A DNA stretch of 9,476 nt from positions 1 through 9,476 of the forward strand of contig JAEZHS010000575.1 of NCBI GenBank assembly GCA_023436825.1. The letters run 5' to 3'. Each line of letters opens with the position of its first letter. The stretch's first letter is position 1. The DNA comes from Pseudomonadota bacterium. Its GTDB lineage: Bacteria; Pseudomonadota; Alphaproteobacteria; Reyranellales; Reyranellaceae. Positions 1-5,270 of this stretch are shown here, piece by piece. The notes beneath the pieces were generated by a model. It made no database searches and was not told the DNA's origin. It saw only the letters and a program-made list of their open reading frames with translations. The translations under genes and the position numbers were made by a program.

Positions 1-566
1 CCCCGTGCGCTCCCGCCTCCCGGCGCCTCCGCAGGAGGTGCAGGGAGGTCACCCGCCAGCTGCATCTCGAGTTCGGCGCCTTGCGCCTTGGCCTCGGCGA
101 CGATCAGATCGACGGCGTCCTGCGTCAGGTTCTGCACCGGCACGCTGCGCTTGTCCTCAACGTCCTCGAGATCGACCGCGACGCCGCTCAGCCGGTACAT
201 CAGGGCGTCCTTGAGCAGCGCGGAGATGACGCGGAACCCGTCATTCTGGCGCATCAGGACATGCGGGACATACTCGCTTGCCTCCTTCGCCCACTTCTCC
301 TGGCCCGGCGCCGTCGGCGCGAACCTGGCGAGGTCGTCGGAGCCAGTGAAGACGCGCATGAGGCCCGGCATCAGCGATTCGACCACGTCGGCGAACTCCG
401 ACGTTACGATCGAGGAGGCGCCCTCCTGCTCGTCGCCATACGGCTGGCGATCGTAGTAGGCGAGCGCCTCCTCGCGGATCGCGCTCAATGCTGCGTCCTG
501 GAAGCCGGATGCGGCTTCCTCTTCCTTGCGCAGCAGCGCGATCAACTCTTCGTCGGGGAGCGGCAT
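1..566 (-). CDS. Phage portal protein, P22 gp1-like (N-terminal part, cut by window edge)
   Basis: This gene encodes the portal (head-tail connector) subunit, which forms the ring through which the terminase pumps DNA into the procapsid. Reading leftward from the ATG at 566-564, the frame stays open for 188 codons to the window edge, so the C-terminal end is missing; P22-type portals are about 700 aa. The N-terminus shows the family's look: a block with ALAYYDRQPYGDEQEG near residues 37-52, then SSIVTSEFADVVESLMPGL and MRVFTGSDD, followed by YVPHVLMRQNDGF and LLKDALMYRLSGVAVDLE. The start overlaps the stop of the large terminase gene as TAATG, which implies translational coupling and fixes the start. 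The order terS-terL-portal is the usual packaging order. The last residues before the edge are rich in Pro, Gly and Ala, probably a variable loop. Confidence 0.85.
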   Translation of the reverse strand, partial: MPLPDEELIALLRKEEEAASGFQDAALSAIREEALAYYDRQPYGDEQEGASSIVTSEFADVVESLMPGLMRVFTGSDDLARFAPTAPGQEKWAKEASEYVPHVLMRQNDGFRVISALLKDALMYRLSGVAVDLEDVEDKRSVPVQNLTQDAVDLIVAEAKAQGAELEMQLAGDLPAPPAEAPGGGSAR

Positions 567-2065
567 TACACGATCCTCCGCTTGAGGCCGTTGATCAGTT
601 CCTCGATCCGCCGCTCATCGGCTTCGCAGCGTTGCGCCACGGGATAGGCGAAGGTCAGCGCCAGCGCGTCTCCATCATCGGGCGAGGCGAGACCGCGGCG
701 ACGCATGTCCTGCTTGCGCTCGAGCTGCAGCGCGTTGGCGGCGTCGTAGCCGTACTCGACATTGGTGAGGTCGGCGGCGAGATCGCGGTCGTCGGGCAGG
801 CAGCCGACGTTGATCCAGTCTTTCAGGAAGCCCCACATCTCCGACCGCTTGTTGGCGTACAGCGCCCTGGCATTGCCCCCCGCCCCACCGTCGGTGCGAT
901 CGGCCTTGCCGCCGAAATCGACGGCGACGAGGCCTTCGCAGCCGAGCTGGCTCAGGCGATCGAAGACGCCCCAGCCGATGCCCGTGGCATCGACGAAGAT
1001 CGCCGCGGGCTTGTGCAACTCGACCTGCTCGAGCACGCGGCTCGCGACCTGCATCAGGTCGGGGATGCGGAACTTCACCGCCGGGATCGAACGGGCGTCG
1101 AGGCCCTGGCGGAACCGGATGACCGTCTGGTCGCTGCCCTGGCGCGCGATGTCCACGCCCATGATCAGCGGCGCCTCCGGGCCGGCCACCAGCTCGCGGG
1201 CGATCGCGGCTTCGACACGTTCGCCGTCGATGAACTGCAGGTCGCCGGCACGCGGAAAGACGCCGCGCACACGCACCCGGATGAAATCGGAGTCCTCGCC
1301 GTAGTCCTTCACCCACTCGTCGATCTGCGCCTTGTTGGTCATCGACACAGAGCGAGAGTCGACCTGGACCGGCTGCCAGCGATGAGCGAAGCGACCGCCG
1401 GCGAAGCATTCGCGGAAACGGCCCGTGTTGCGCGTCGGATTGCCAAAGACGCACCAGAAAAGTTCCGTCCTGGCGTCGGTCAGAGCGCCTTCGATGGTTT
1501 CCCAGATGCCGTCTGGGATCGACGAGGCCTCGTCGAACACGGCGAAGGCGCGGCGGCCCTTGTTGTGCAGGCCGGCGATCGCTTCGATGTTGTTCTCCGA
1601 CCACGTGATCGCATCGACGCGCCAGGTCTTCTCGTGGCCGGGCAGGGTCGAGGCGAGCGCCGTCGCCGAATAGGAGAACCAGCTGCGGTTGATGCAGAGC
1701 CCATACCACTTGGCGAGCTCCGGCCAGGTCTTGGTGCGAAGCTGTCCTTCGGTGTTGGCGGTGACGATGCCGCGCGTATCGCGCACGGTCGACAGCGCCC
1801 ACAGCACGATCCAGGCCACCAGCGCCGACTTGCCGACCCCATGGCCGGAAGCGACGGCGGCGCGCACTGCCTCCTCGGTGCCGATCAGGCCCTCACCCAG
1901 CCGCTCGAGGATGTCGCGCTGCCAAGGCTCGGGGCCCTGCTCGTCGGCGAGCGCCGTGCCGGCCACACCCCACGGGAAGGCGTACATGACGTAGCCCAGG
2001 GGATCGAAGCGCAGCGCGCCGATCTCGCTGTGCAGGCGCTTGTGGAACTCAGCTGCGGCGGACAT
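566..2065 (-). CDS. Phage terminase, large subunit (ATPase and nuclease)
   Basis: The large terminase subunit is the packaging motor: an N-terminal ATPase drives DNA translocation and a C-terminal RNase H-like nuclease cuts the concatemer. I prefer the ATG at 2065 (499 aa) over the upstream ATG at 2089 (507 aa), because a purine-rich ribosome site (GGAGAGAGGG, 2072-2081) lies just before it. Numbering from the upstream Met, Walker A is SGHGVGKS at 81-88, Walker B with the catalytic Glu is FAVFDEAS at 182-189 (D186, E187), and a coupling-type FGNPTRNTGRF starts at 215. The nuclease acidic residues are D313 in MGVDIA, D367 in FVDATGIG and D474 in DDGDALALTF. All key motifs are intact and the length is normal. 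It overlaps the small subunit gene by 17 bp and the portal gene by one base, so the three form one leftward packaging operon. Confidence 0.95.
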   Translation of the reverse strand: MSAAAEFHKRLHSEIGALRFDPLGYVMYAFPWGVAGTALADEQGPEPWQRDILERLGEGLIGTEEAVRAAVASGHGVGKSALVAWIVLWALSTVRDTRGIVTANTEGQLRTKTWPELAKWYGLCINRSWFSYSATALASTLPGHEKTWRVDAITWSENNIEAIAGLHNKGRRAFAVFDEASSIPDGIWETIEGALTDARTELFWCVFGNPTRNTGRFRECFAGGRFAHRWQPVQVDSRSVSMTNKAQIDEWVKDYGEDSDFIRVRVRGVFPRAGDLQFIDGERVEAAIARELVAGPEAPLIMGVDIARQGSDQTVIRFRQGLDARSIPAVKFRIPDLMQVASRVLEQVELHKPAAIFVDATGIGWGVFDRLSQLGCEGLVAVDFGGKADRTDGGAGGNARALYANKRSEMWGFLKDWINVGCLPDDRDLAADLTNVEYGYDAANALQLERKQDMRRRGLASPDDGDALALTFAYPVAQRCEADERRIEELINGLKRRIV

Positions 2066-2543
2066 TCTTCGCCCTCTCTCCGGCAGCATCCAGCGAGGCC
2101 AGCATCTCCGTCGGTGCCTGGTCGTCGTGCTCGATCTTTTCGCGCCACCGCTCGGGCTGGCGGCTCTTCAGCCAGAACAGGCAGGCTGCCGTGTCCGGCG
2201 GATAGTGCTCGGTGTAGGCCACCTCGAGCGCCTTGCCCTGGTGGCTGAAGATGCGCACGGCGTCGTGGCTGAAGCCCATGGCGCGACGCCACAGCCGGTC
2301 GGCGACGTCGGCGTCAGCCAGCGTCCGGCCGGCGCGGACGGCGGCGGCGAACTCAGGGATGGAGACCAGCCACTCCTGCAGCGTGGCCGGCGGCACATCG
2401 AAGAAGCGCGCCAGCTCCTGGTCGTCGGCGCCCAGCAACAGGCAGAGCTTGCGTGCCTGCTCGGCGAACTCGGCCCGGTAGGACGAGTGTGGGACGGCGC
2501 GCTTGGCGCGGGCGGTTTTGGGAGAAGCGGGTGTCGTGTTCAC
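2049..2543 (-). CDS. Phage terminase, small subunit (DNA recognition)
   Basis: This 164-aa protein should recognise the phage packaging site and bring DNA to the large subunit. Residues about 40-58 (DDQELARFFDVPPATLQEWL) form a helix-turn-helix. The C-terminal half has blocks typical of this terminase family: ADADVADRLWRRAMGFSH, then YTEHYPPDTAACLFWLKSRQPERWR near residues 109-133. The only in-frame start after the upstream stop is a GTG at 2543-2541. No good Shine-Dalgarno precedes it, and a palindrome (TTCACCCGTGAA, 2539-2550) overlaps the start. The gene lies directly ahead of the large subunit, overlapping it by 17 bp. Family assignment comes from motif recognition and gene order; both agree. 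Confidence 0.9.
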   Translation of the reverse strand: MNTTPASPKTARAKRAVPHSSYRAEFAEQARKLCLLLGADDQELARFFDVPPATLQEWLVSIPEFAAAVRAGRTLADADVADRLWRRAMGFSHDAVRIFSHQGKALEVAYTEHYPPDTAACLFWLKSRQPERWREKIEHDDQAPTEMLASLDAAGERAKNVRRS

Positions 2544-2550
2544 CCGTGAA
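2539..2550. promoter_or_regulatory. Palindrome over the terS start codon (candidate operator or translation control site)
   Basis: TTCACCCGTGAA has perfect 5-bp arms (TTCAC/GTGAA) around two bases and covers the GTG start of the small terminase gene. Its right part, ACCCGTGAA, occurs again at 2596-2604, 54 bp further upstream of the gene. Repeated sites of this kind ahead of a late operon could bind a regulator. No protein partner is visible, so the function is inference. Confidence 0.3.
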
Positions 2551-2663
2551 TAGAAACGGAGAACTACATGAAGGAGTCAACGATACGTGCGTCATACCCG
2601 TGAAGAACGTGATTCGCGACTTCTGACGGCGTTGCCCCGTTCAACGTCGAAGGCCGAGATGCC

Positions 2664-3029
2664 TCAACCACGCATCGATCTCGCCGAACGCATCCTGCTG
2701 CCGCTGCCCCTCGACGGCGGTGGCCTTCGCGGCGACGAAGCTGGCTTGTTCTTCACGATTTGAGCGTCATGCGGCATCAGGAAGTCGACAATGACTTCGA
2801 TAGCGGGATCACCCTCAGCGGGCTGAATATGCCGGGCAAGCTGAAAATGGCGCAGGATTCTGCGCTGTTGATAGCCCTGCTCCTGCAGGGACTCGATGAG
2901 CGAGGCGTACTCACCATAACCCAGCACCTCGGCGTCGAAGCCGAGATCGACGTCGATCGTGCTGACATGGCATGCCTCAGGGCCGTCAGACGCCAGTCCG
3001 TCACGCAGTGCCCAGATTCCGAGCGCCAT
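2664..3029 (-). pseudogene. Nucleotidyltransferase-like remnant (AbiEii-type fold suspected), broken at both ends
   Basis: This frame encodes 121 aa. Residues about 1-97 look like real protein: MALGIWALRDGL, then STIDVDLGFDAEVL with a T-x-D-x-D pattern of the nucleotidyltransferase superfamily, then a helix YASLIESLQEQGY and a strand AIEVIVDFLMPHDAQIVKNKPA. In relatives a glycine pair usually precedes the Met-Ala-Leu segment; here an in-frame stop lies 14 codons upstream, so the N-terminus appears lost. After KNKPA the frame turns into Pro/Arg/Ser-rich junk. Another frame (2641-2766) reads more protein-like there (EEQASFVAAKATAVEG..., ending AWLRHLGLRR) and has no start codon, suggesting a frameshift or deletion junction near 2750. 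The IS630 copy sits 77 bp upstream. The flanks, 2544-2640 and 3030-3103, hold no convincing gene. The enzyme class is a tentative call; the broken state is better supported. Confidence 0.5.
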
Positions 3030-3103
3030 GTGGCGTGTCCCAGGATCGCAGATGGAACGCCCGGGCAGTCATATCGATTGGACAAGCGGAGCGTGAGATA
3101 GCC

Positions 3104-3661
3104 CTAGAGCGTGATGGGATTAGGTTGACCATAGCCTGCTTCAGCGAAGTAGTTTGAGCATTCGACAGGTGTTGTGAGGGGCAGGATTTCGGCGATGGCG
3201 TCGTGGAGGGCATTGACGGTGCGTCGGGCGGCTTTTCGCAGCCAGTGCTTGAGCTTGGCGAAGAACATCTCGATGGGATTGAGATCCGGGGAGTACTTGG
3301 GCAGGAAGAAGAGCTTGGCGCCCGCAGCGCGGATGGCGTTGCGAACAGCTTTGCCCTTGTGAGAGCCAAGATTGTCGAAGATGACGATGTCGCCCGGCTT
3401 GAGCGTCGGCGCGAGGACCTCCTCGACGTACTGGAGGAAGCTCTGGCCATCGATGGGGCCATCGATCAGCCACGGTGCGGTGAGCCGATCGTGACGCAGA
3501 GCGGCCAGGAAGGTCATGGTCTTCCAATGGCCGTGCGGCGCCTTGCCTGGCAACCGCTGTCCGCGCGGCGCCCAGCCGCGGAGCGGTGCCATGTTGGTCT
3601 TAGTCCAGGTCTCGTCGATGAAGACCAGACGGGAGGGGTCGATGCGGTTCTGGTAGGCCAT
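3104..3661 (-). CDS. IS630 transposase, DDE catalytic part (orfB)
   Basis: This frame holds the RNase H-like catalytic domain that cuts and joins DNA. The triad is visible as D16 in VFIDETW, D96 in IFDNLGSHKG and E131 in SPDLNPIEMFF, with 34 residues between the last two (DD34E, typical of IS630/Tc1). The first Met is not the likely natural start. The frame is open upstream to a TAA next to the A7 run at 3720-3726, and a -1 shift there would give a 320-aa fusion with orfA, a normal IS630 length; in fusion numbering the triad is D151, D231, E266. The C-terminal residues PITL are encoded by the inverted repeat, and the stop codon is completed by DNA outside the element. Confidence 0.92.
   Translation of the reverse strand: MAYQNRIDPSRLVFIDETWTKTNMAPLRGWAPRGQRLPGKAPHGHWKTMTFLAALRHDRLTAPWLIDGPIDGQSFLQYVEEVLAPTLKPGDIVIFDNLGSHKGKAVRNAIRAAGAKLFFLPKYSPDLNPIEMFFAKLKHWLRKAARRTVNALHDAIAEILPLTTPVECSNYFAEAGYGQPNPITL
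3107..3120. repeat. IS630 terminal inverted repeat, left (transposase 3' end)
   Basis: Reads GAGCGTGATGGGAT inward from the TA at 3105-3106 and pairs with the right-hand repeat at 12 of 14 positions. It also encodes the last residues of the transposase (PITL), and the TAG stop uses the flanking TA plus one base outside the element. Confidence 0.85.
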
Positions 3662-3681
3662 CCACTGCAGGCGGCGGCGCG

Positions 3682-4065
3682 CTACATCCGGCCGCTCGCG
3701 CTCGCTGGCGACCAGCGTCTTTTTTTATACGTCAGCTTCTCGCTGTGAACGAAGTCCCAGACCGTATGGTAGTCGACCTGCAGGCCATGCTCGGCCAGCT
3801 CGTCGACCAGGCCGCGCAGCGTAAAGTCCTGTGTCCGGCAACGCTCAAGCAGCCAGTCTCGGTACTCGCCAACGATCTTTTTCGGCCGGCAGCCGCCCAT
3901 TGGCTTGGCCGCCATGCTGCCCGTCTCACGGAACCGGCTAACCCAGTCGATCGCCGTTTTGATGCCTATGCCATACCGATCCGCCGCTTGCCGGCGCGAC
4001 ATGCCTTCTTGCTCAACGGCCTGTATCACCCGCTCACGAAGGTCTATCGAATAGGGTCGTGCCAT
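3682..4065 (-). CDS. IS630 transposase, DNA-binding part (orfA)
   Basis: This 127-aa frame is the N-terminal half of the IS630 transposase, which binds the inverted repeats. A helix-turn-helix lies at about residues 20-46 (MSRRQAADRYGIGIKTAIDW), followed by the Gly/Pro/Lys linker MGGCRPKKI and a second helical, winged part (TLRGLVDELAEHGLQVDYHTVWDFV). It ends in SEKLTYKK, which in relatives runs straight into a T-L-V-A-S segment; here that segment is in the -1 frame. The switch is at an A7 run (3720-3726 on the minus strand) at codons K114-K115. Without the shift, translation ends 12 codons later in an Arg/Ser/Ala-rich tail that is not family-like. The ATG at 4065 follows GGAGG at 4072-4076. 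Confidence 0.9.
   Translation of the reverse strand: MARPYSIDLRERVIQAVEQEGMSRRQAADRYGIGIKTAIDWVSRFRETGSMAAKPMGGCRPKKIVGEYRDWLLERCRTQDFTLRGLVDELAEHGLQVDYHTVWDFVHSEKLTYKKRRWSPASASGRM
3720..3726 (-). promoter_or_regulatory. A7 slippery run, programmed -1 frameshift site of the IS630 transposase
   Basis: Seven consecutive adenines on the coding strand lie exactly where orfA leaves the family-like frame and orfB takes over. A TAA in the -1 frame sits right at the upstream edge (TAT-AAA) and the orfA stop is at 3682-3684, so the shift must occur in this roughly 45-nt overlap, and the A run is the only slippery sequence there. Slippage of tRNA-Lys gives ...KK-KTLVAS.... Frameshifting in IS630 elements is established; efficiency here is unknown. 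Confidence 0.75.
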
Positions 4066-4142
4066 CCATGCTGGCCTCCTGCCCAGCCAGCATCTTGAAT
4101 CACTTCTCGACCCGCTTGGGAATCCCCTTCCGATTCGGAATC

Positions 4143-4156
4143 ATCTCATCCCGCTC
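4143..4156. repeat. IS630 terminal inverted repeat, right (transposase 5' end)
   Basis: On the minus strand it reads GAGCGGGATGAGAT inward from the TA at 4157-4158, differing from the left repeat at positions 6 and 11. The transposase start lies 78 bp inside it. Confidence 0.85.
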
Positions 4157-4227
4157 TAGTTGTGGTTTGAGGTCGTCACCGGCGACCACGAACGCTCTGC
4201 TATGACGGGCTCAAGGTAGGAAAGGCA

Positions 4228-4728
4228 TTATAGATGTTCGGAACTTGCGGGAGCGGATGATCGAGAACAAGCTTCCAACGCACGCTCGATTACTTCCCTG
4301 GCAATGGACTCGCAGTCCATCAGAGGGAGATCACCTACACTCGGATCATTGCGCAACACTTCAGCTCCCGCCTCGACCATCTCGCGGGTGATCTCGATTT
4401 CATCCGGCTTGGTACGCCCTGTTGAACTAGGGCTTGCATCGGGTTGGCTCAGCCCGGCGGACCGCTTTTGTGCCTCCATTTCTTTCCTGCCCAGGCGAAG
4501 CGTCACGTTCGTCGCGCCAGCCCGCCATGCCTTCAGTGGCGCCGTCCAGTCATTGCGTCGACAAGGCGGCAGGGCCCCGGTGCGGCGATACTCAGCCACC
4601 GTACGCGACGCAACCCGTTTGCCGGTCTCGGCTTCGATCGACGCCGCGATCTCGTGGTCGTGATAATGGCCGGCCATTCGCTGCAGGATTTCGCTACAAC
4701 GGGCGTCCCAATTCCGCTTGGTATTCAT
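4228..4728 (-). CDS. Uncharacterised phage early protein, 166 aa, possible DNA-binding N-terminus
   Basis: I do not recognise this protein with certainty. Its ATG overlaps the stop of the preceding gene as ATGA (4725-4728), which fixes the start and argues against a longer 203-aa reading. Residues about 5-50 (WDARCSEILQRMAGHYHDHEIAASIE, then RVASRTVAEYRRTGALPPCRRNDW) look like a helix-turn-helix unit with a wing. A Gln/Ser/Pro-rich linker follows at about 85-110. The C-terminal part (ITREMVEAGAEVLRNDP and ESIAREVIERALEA) resembles a short helical module seen at the ends of many small phage proteins. No membrane segment or catalytic motif is visible. It is the third gene of the leftward early operon and lies 71 bp from the IS630 insertion. 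A regulatory role is possible but unproven. Confidence 0.7.
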   Translation of the reverse strand: MNTKRNWDARCSEILQRMAGHYHDHEIAASIEAETGKRVASRTVAEYRRTGALPPCRRNDWTAPLKAWRAGATNVTLRLGRKEMEAQKRSAGLSQPDASPSSTGRTKPDEIEITREMVEAGAEVLRNDPSVGDLPLMDCESIAREVIERALEACSRSSAPASSEHL

Positions 4729-4973
4729 GGTGTGCGCCCTTCCGCCGTCGTATAGAAGGTCCTCGCCTCCGGCGTCCGCGTCTCGATCTCCGCCAATCGC
4801 CGCTCGTAGTGCGCCGCTTCGGCGATGCTGCCGATGCAATGGAAGGTGTCGAAGGCGCGCACCGACCAGCCGGCGCGGATGAAAGAGGCGCGCATCGTCG
4901 GGCGCAGCCGGCCGGCCTGCATCAGCCTGCGGCAGGCGGCGACGATCACCGCCCGGCTATGGCGTGAAGTCAT
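4725..4973 (-). CDS. Uncharacterised phage early protein, 82 aa
   Basis: This is a small basic protein between the Cro-like gene and the 166-aa gene. The ATG at 4973-4971 overlaps the upstream stop as ATGA, and its own stop overlaps the next start the same way, so all three genes should be translationally coupled. This is strong evidence that this short frame is real. The sequence is mostly helical with an amphipathic look: SRAVIVAACRRLMQAGRLRPTM, then RAGWSVRAFDTF, then AAHYERRLAEIETRTPEARTF. I see no signal peptide or known motif. Position after a cro-like gene suggests a role in early phage control or replication, but this is inference only. Confidence 0.72.
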   Translation of the reverse strand: MTSRHSRAVIVAACRRLMQAGRLRPTMRASFIRAGWSVRAFDTFHCIGSIAEAAHYERRLAEIETRTPEARTFYTTAEGRTP

Positions 4974-5194
4974 TGGTGGTCCTCTGGGGACTGGGGTGGC
5001 TTGCCGAACACGTCGGGGCGCAGCTCGTAGCGCGTGACCTGGCCGCCAAGGGCGATTTCGATGGGGATGCAGGCGGTCGGACCGACCCGGCCGCGCCGCA
5101 GCCACTGGGCGACATGCGATTGTGTCTTGCCGATACGCCTTGCCAGGGCGGTCTGCCCGCCGGCCAGGGATACGGCCCTCAAGAGAGCTTCCAT
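4970..5194 (-). CDS. YdaS/Cro-like phage regulator, 74 aa
   Basis: This is a small helix-turn-helix protein placed where lambdoid phages carry cro, divergent from the S24 repressor. The sequence fits the YdaS-like pattern: AVSLAGGQTALARRIGKTQ, then a recognition helix SHVAQWLRRGRVGP, then CIPIEIALGGQVTRYELRPDVFG, a characteristic ending in which residues after the helices lead into YELRPD. I chose the ATG at 5194. A longer reading would need a TTG at 5248 inside the control region and would add 18 residues that are not family-like. No Shine-Dalgarno is visible, and the best promoter places the transcript start within a few bases of the ATG, so the message may be nearly leaderless. The gene heads the coupled three-gene leftward operon. 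By analogy it should repress the repressor promoter and favour lytic growth. Confidence 0.88.
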   Translation of the reverse strand: MEALLRAVSLAGGQTALARRIGKTQSHVAQWLRRGRVGPTACIPIEIALGGQVTRYELRPDVFGKPPQSPEDHQ

Positions 5195-5198
5195 GACC

Positions 5199-5214
5199 GT
5201 GGGTTTTACCCCAC
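5199..5214. promoter_or_regulatory. Inverted repeat GTGGG(N6)CCCAC ahead of cro, candidate operator
   Basis: GTGGGTTTTACCCCAC has perfect 5-bp arms around six bases, sits 4 bp upstream of the Cro-like start and covers the candidate -10 box. It could be an operator, or a small RNA hairpin if transcription starts further upstream. Confidence 0.4.
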
Positions 5215-5232
5215 TACAGTTATGTATGTCAA
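5203..5232 (-). promoter_or_regulatory. Candidate leftward early promoter (for the YdaS/Cro-like operon)
   Basis: On the minus strand a perfect TTGACA (5232-5227) is followed after 18 bp by TAAAAC (5208-5203), 4 of 6 matches to the -10 consensus. The transcript would start near 5196, next to the ATG at 5194. The -10 lies inside the imperfect inverted repeat at 5199-5214. A second option uses TTGATA (5248-5243) with CATAAC (5224-5219). Confidence 0.45.
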
Positions 5233-5253
5233 GAACCTGTGTTATCAATAACT
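5218..5253. promoter_or_regulatory. GTTAT/ATAAC half-site cluster in the cro-repressor intergenic region (candidate operators)
   Basis: GTTAT occurs at 5219-5223 and again at 5241-5245, 22 bp apart, about two helical turns. The second copy faces ATAAC at 5248-5252, making the palindrome GTTAT-CA-ATAAC. The cluster covers the best guess for the rightward repressor promoter (TTATGT 5220-5225, 17 bp, TATCAA 5243-5248) and an alternative leftward promoter. Similar half-sites recur downstream of the repressor gene. The binding protein is unknown. Confidence 0.45.
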
Positions 5254-5270
5254 ACGCTAGCATTGCCGTC

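Larger units (their letters stand above)
3107..4156 (-). mobile_element. Complete IS630-family insertion sequence, 1,050 bp, flanked by TA
   Basis: The element carries two overlapping transposase frames on the minus strand and ends in imperfect terminal inverted repeats that match at 12 of the first 14 bases. TA dinucleotides flank it at 3105-3106 and 4157-4158, as expected for IS630/Tc1-type insertion into TA. The length is normal for IS630. It separates the phage early genes from the terminase operon and lies in the same direction, so it may be polar on, or drive, the genes to its left. Both transposase frames are intact apart from the expected frameshift, so it could still be active. Confidence 0.92.

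Noticed and set aside
488..2248. A 586-aa open frame on the plus strand opposite the large terminase gene
   Set aside because: It mirrors the terminase frame, a common artefact of third-position GC bias. Its product has no recognisable domains, while the minus-strand product has all terminase motifs.
4162..4189. Possible terminator hairpin between the early operon and the IS (GGTCG/CGACC)
   Set aside because: The stem is only five base pairs with alternative overlapping pairings and no T-run, so it is not convincing.
4729..4839. Longer 203-aa reading of the third early gene
   Set aside because: The extra residues are Arg/Gly-rich shadow of the upstream gene; the ATGA overlap at 4725-4728 gives a natural start.
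5034..5270. Longer N-terminus for the S24 repressor, starting at 5034
   Set aside because: The extra 79 codons overlap the Cro-like gene and the control region on the other strand and are not family-like; the XRE domain begins at the ATG at 5271.
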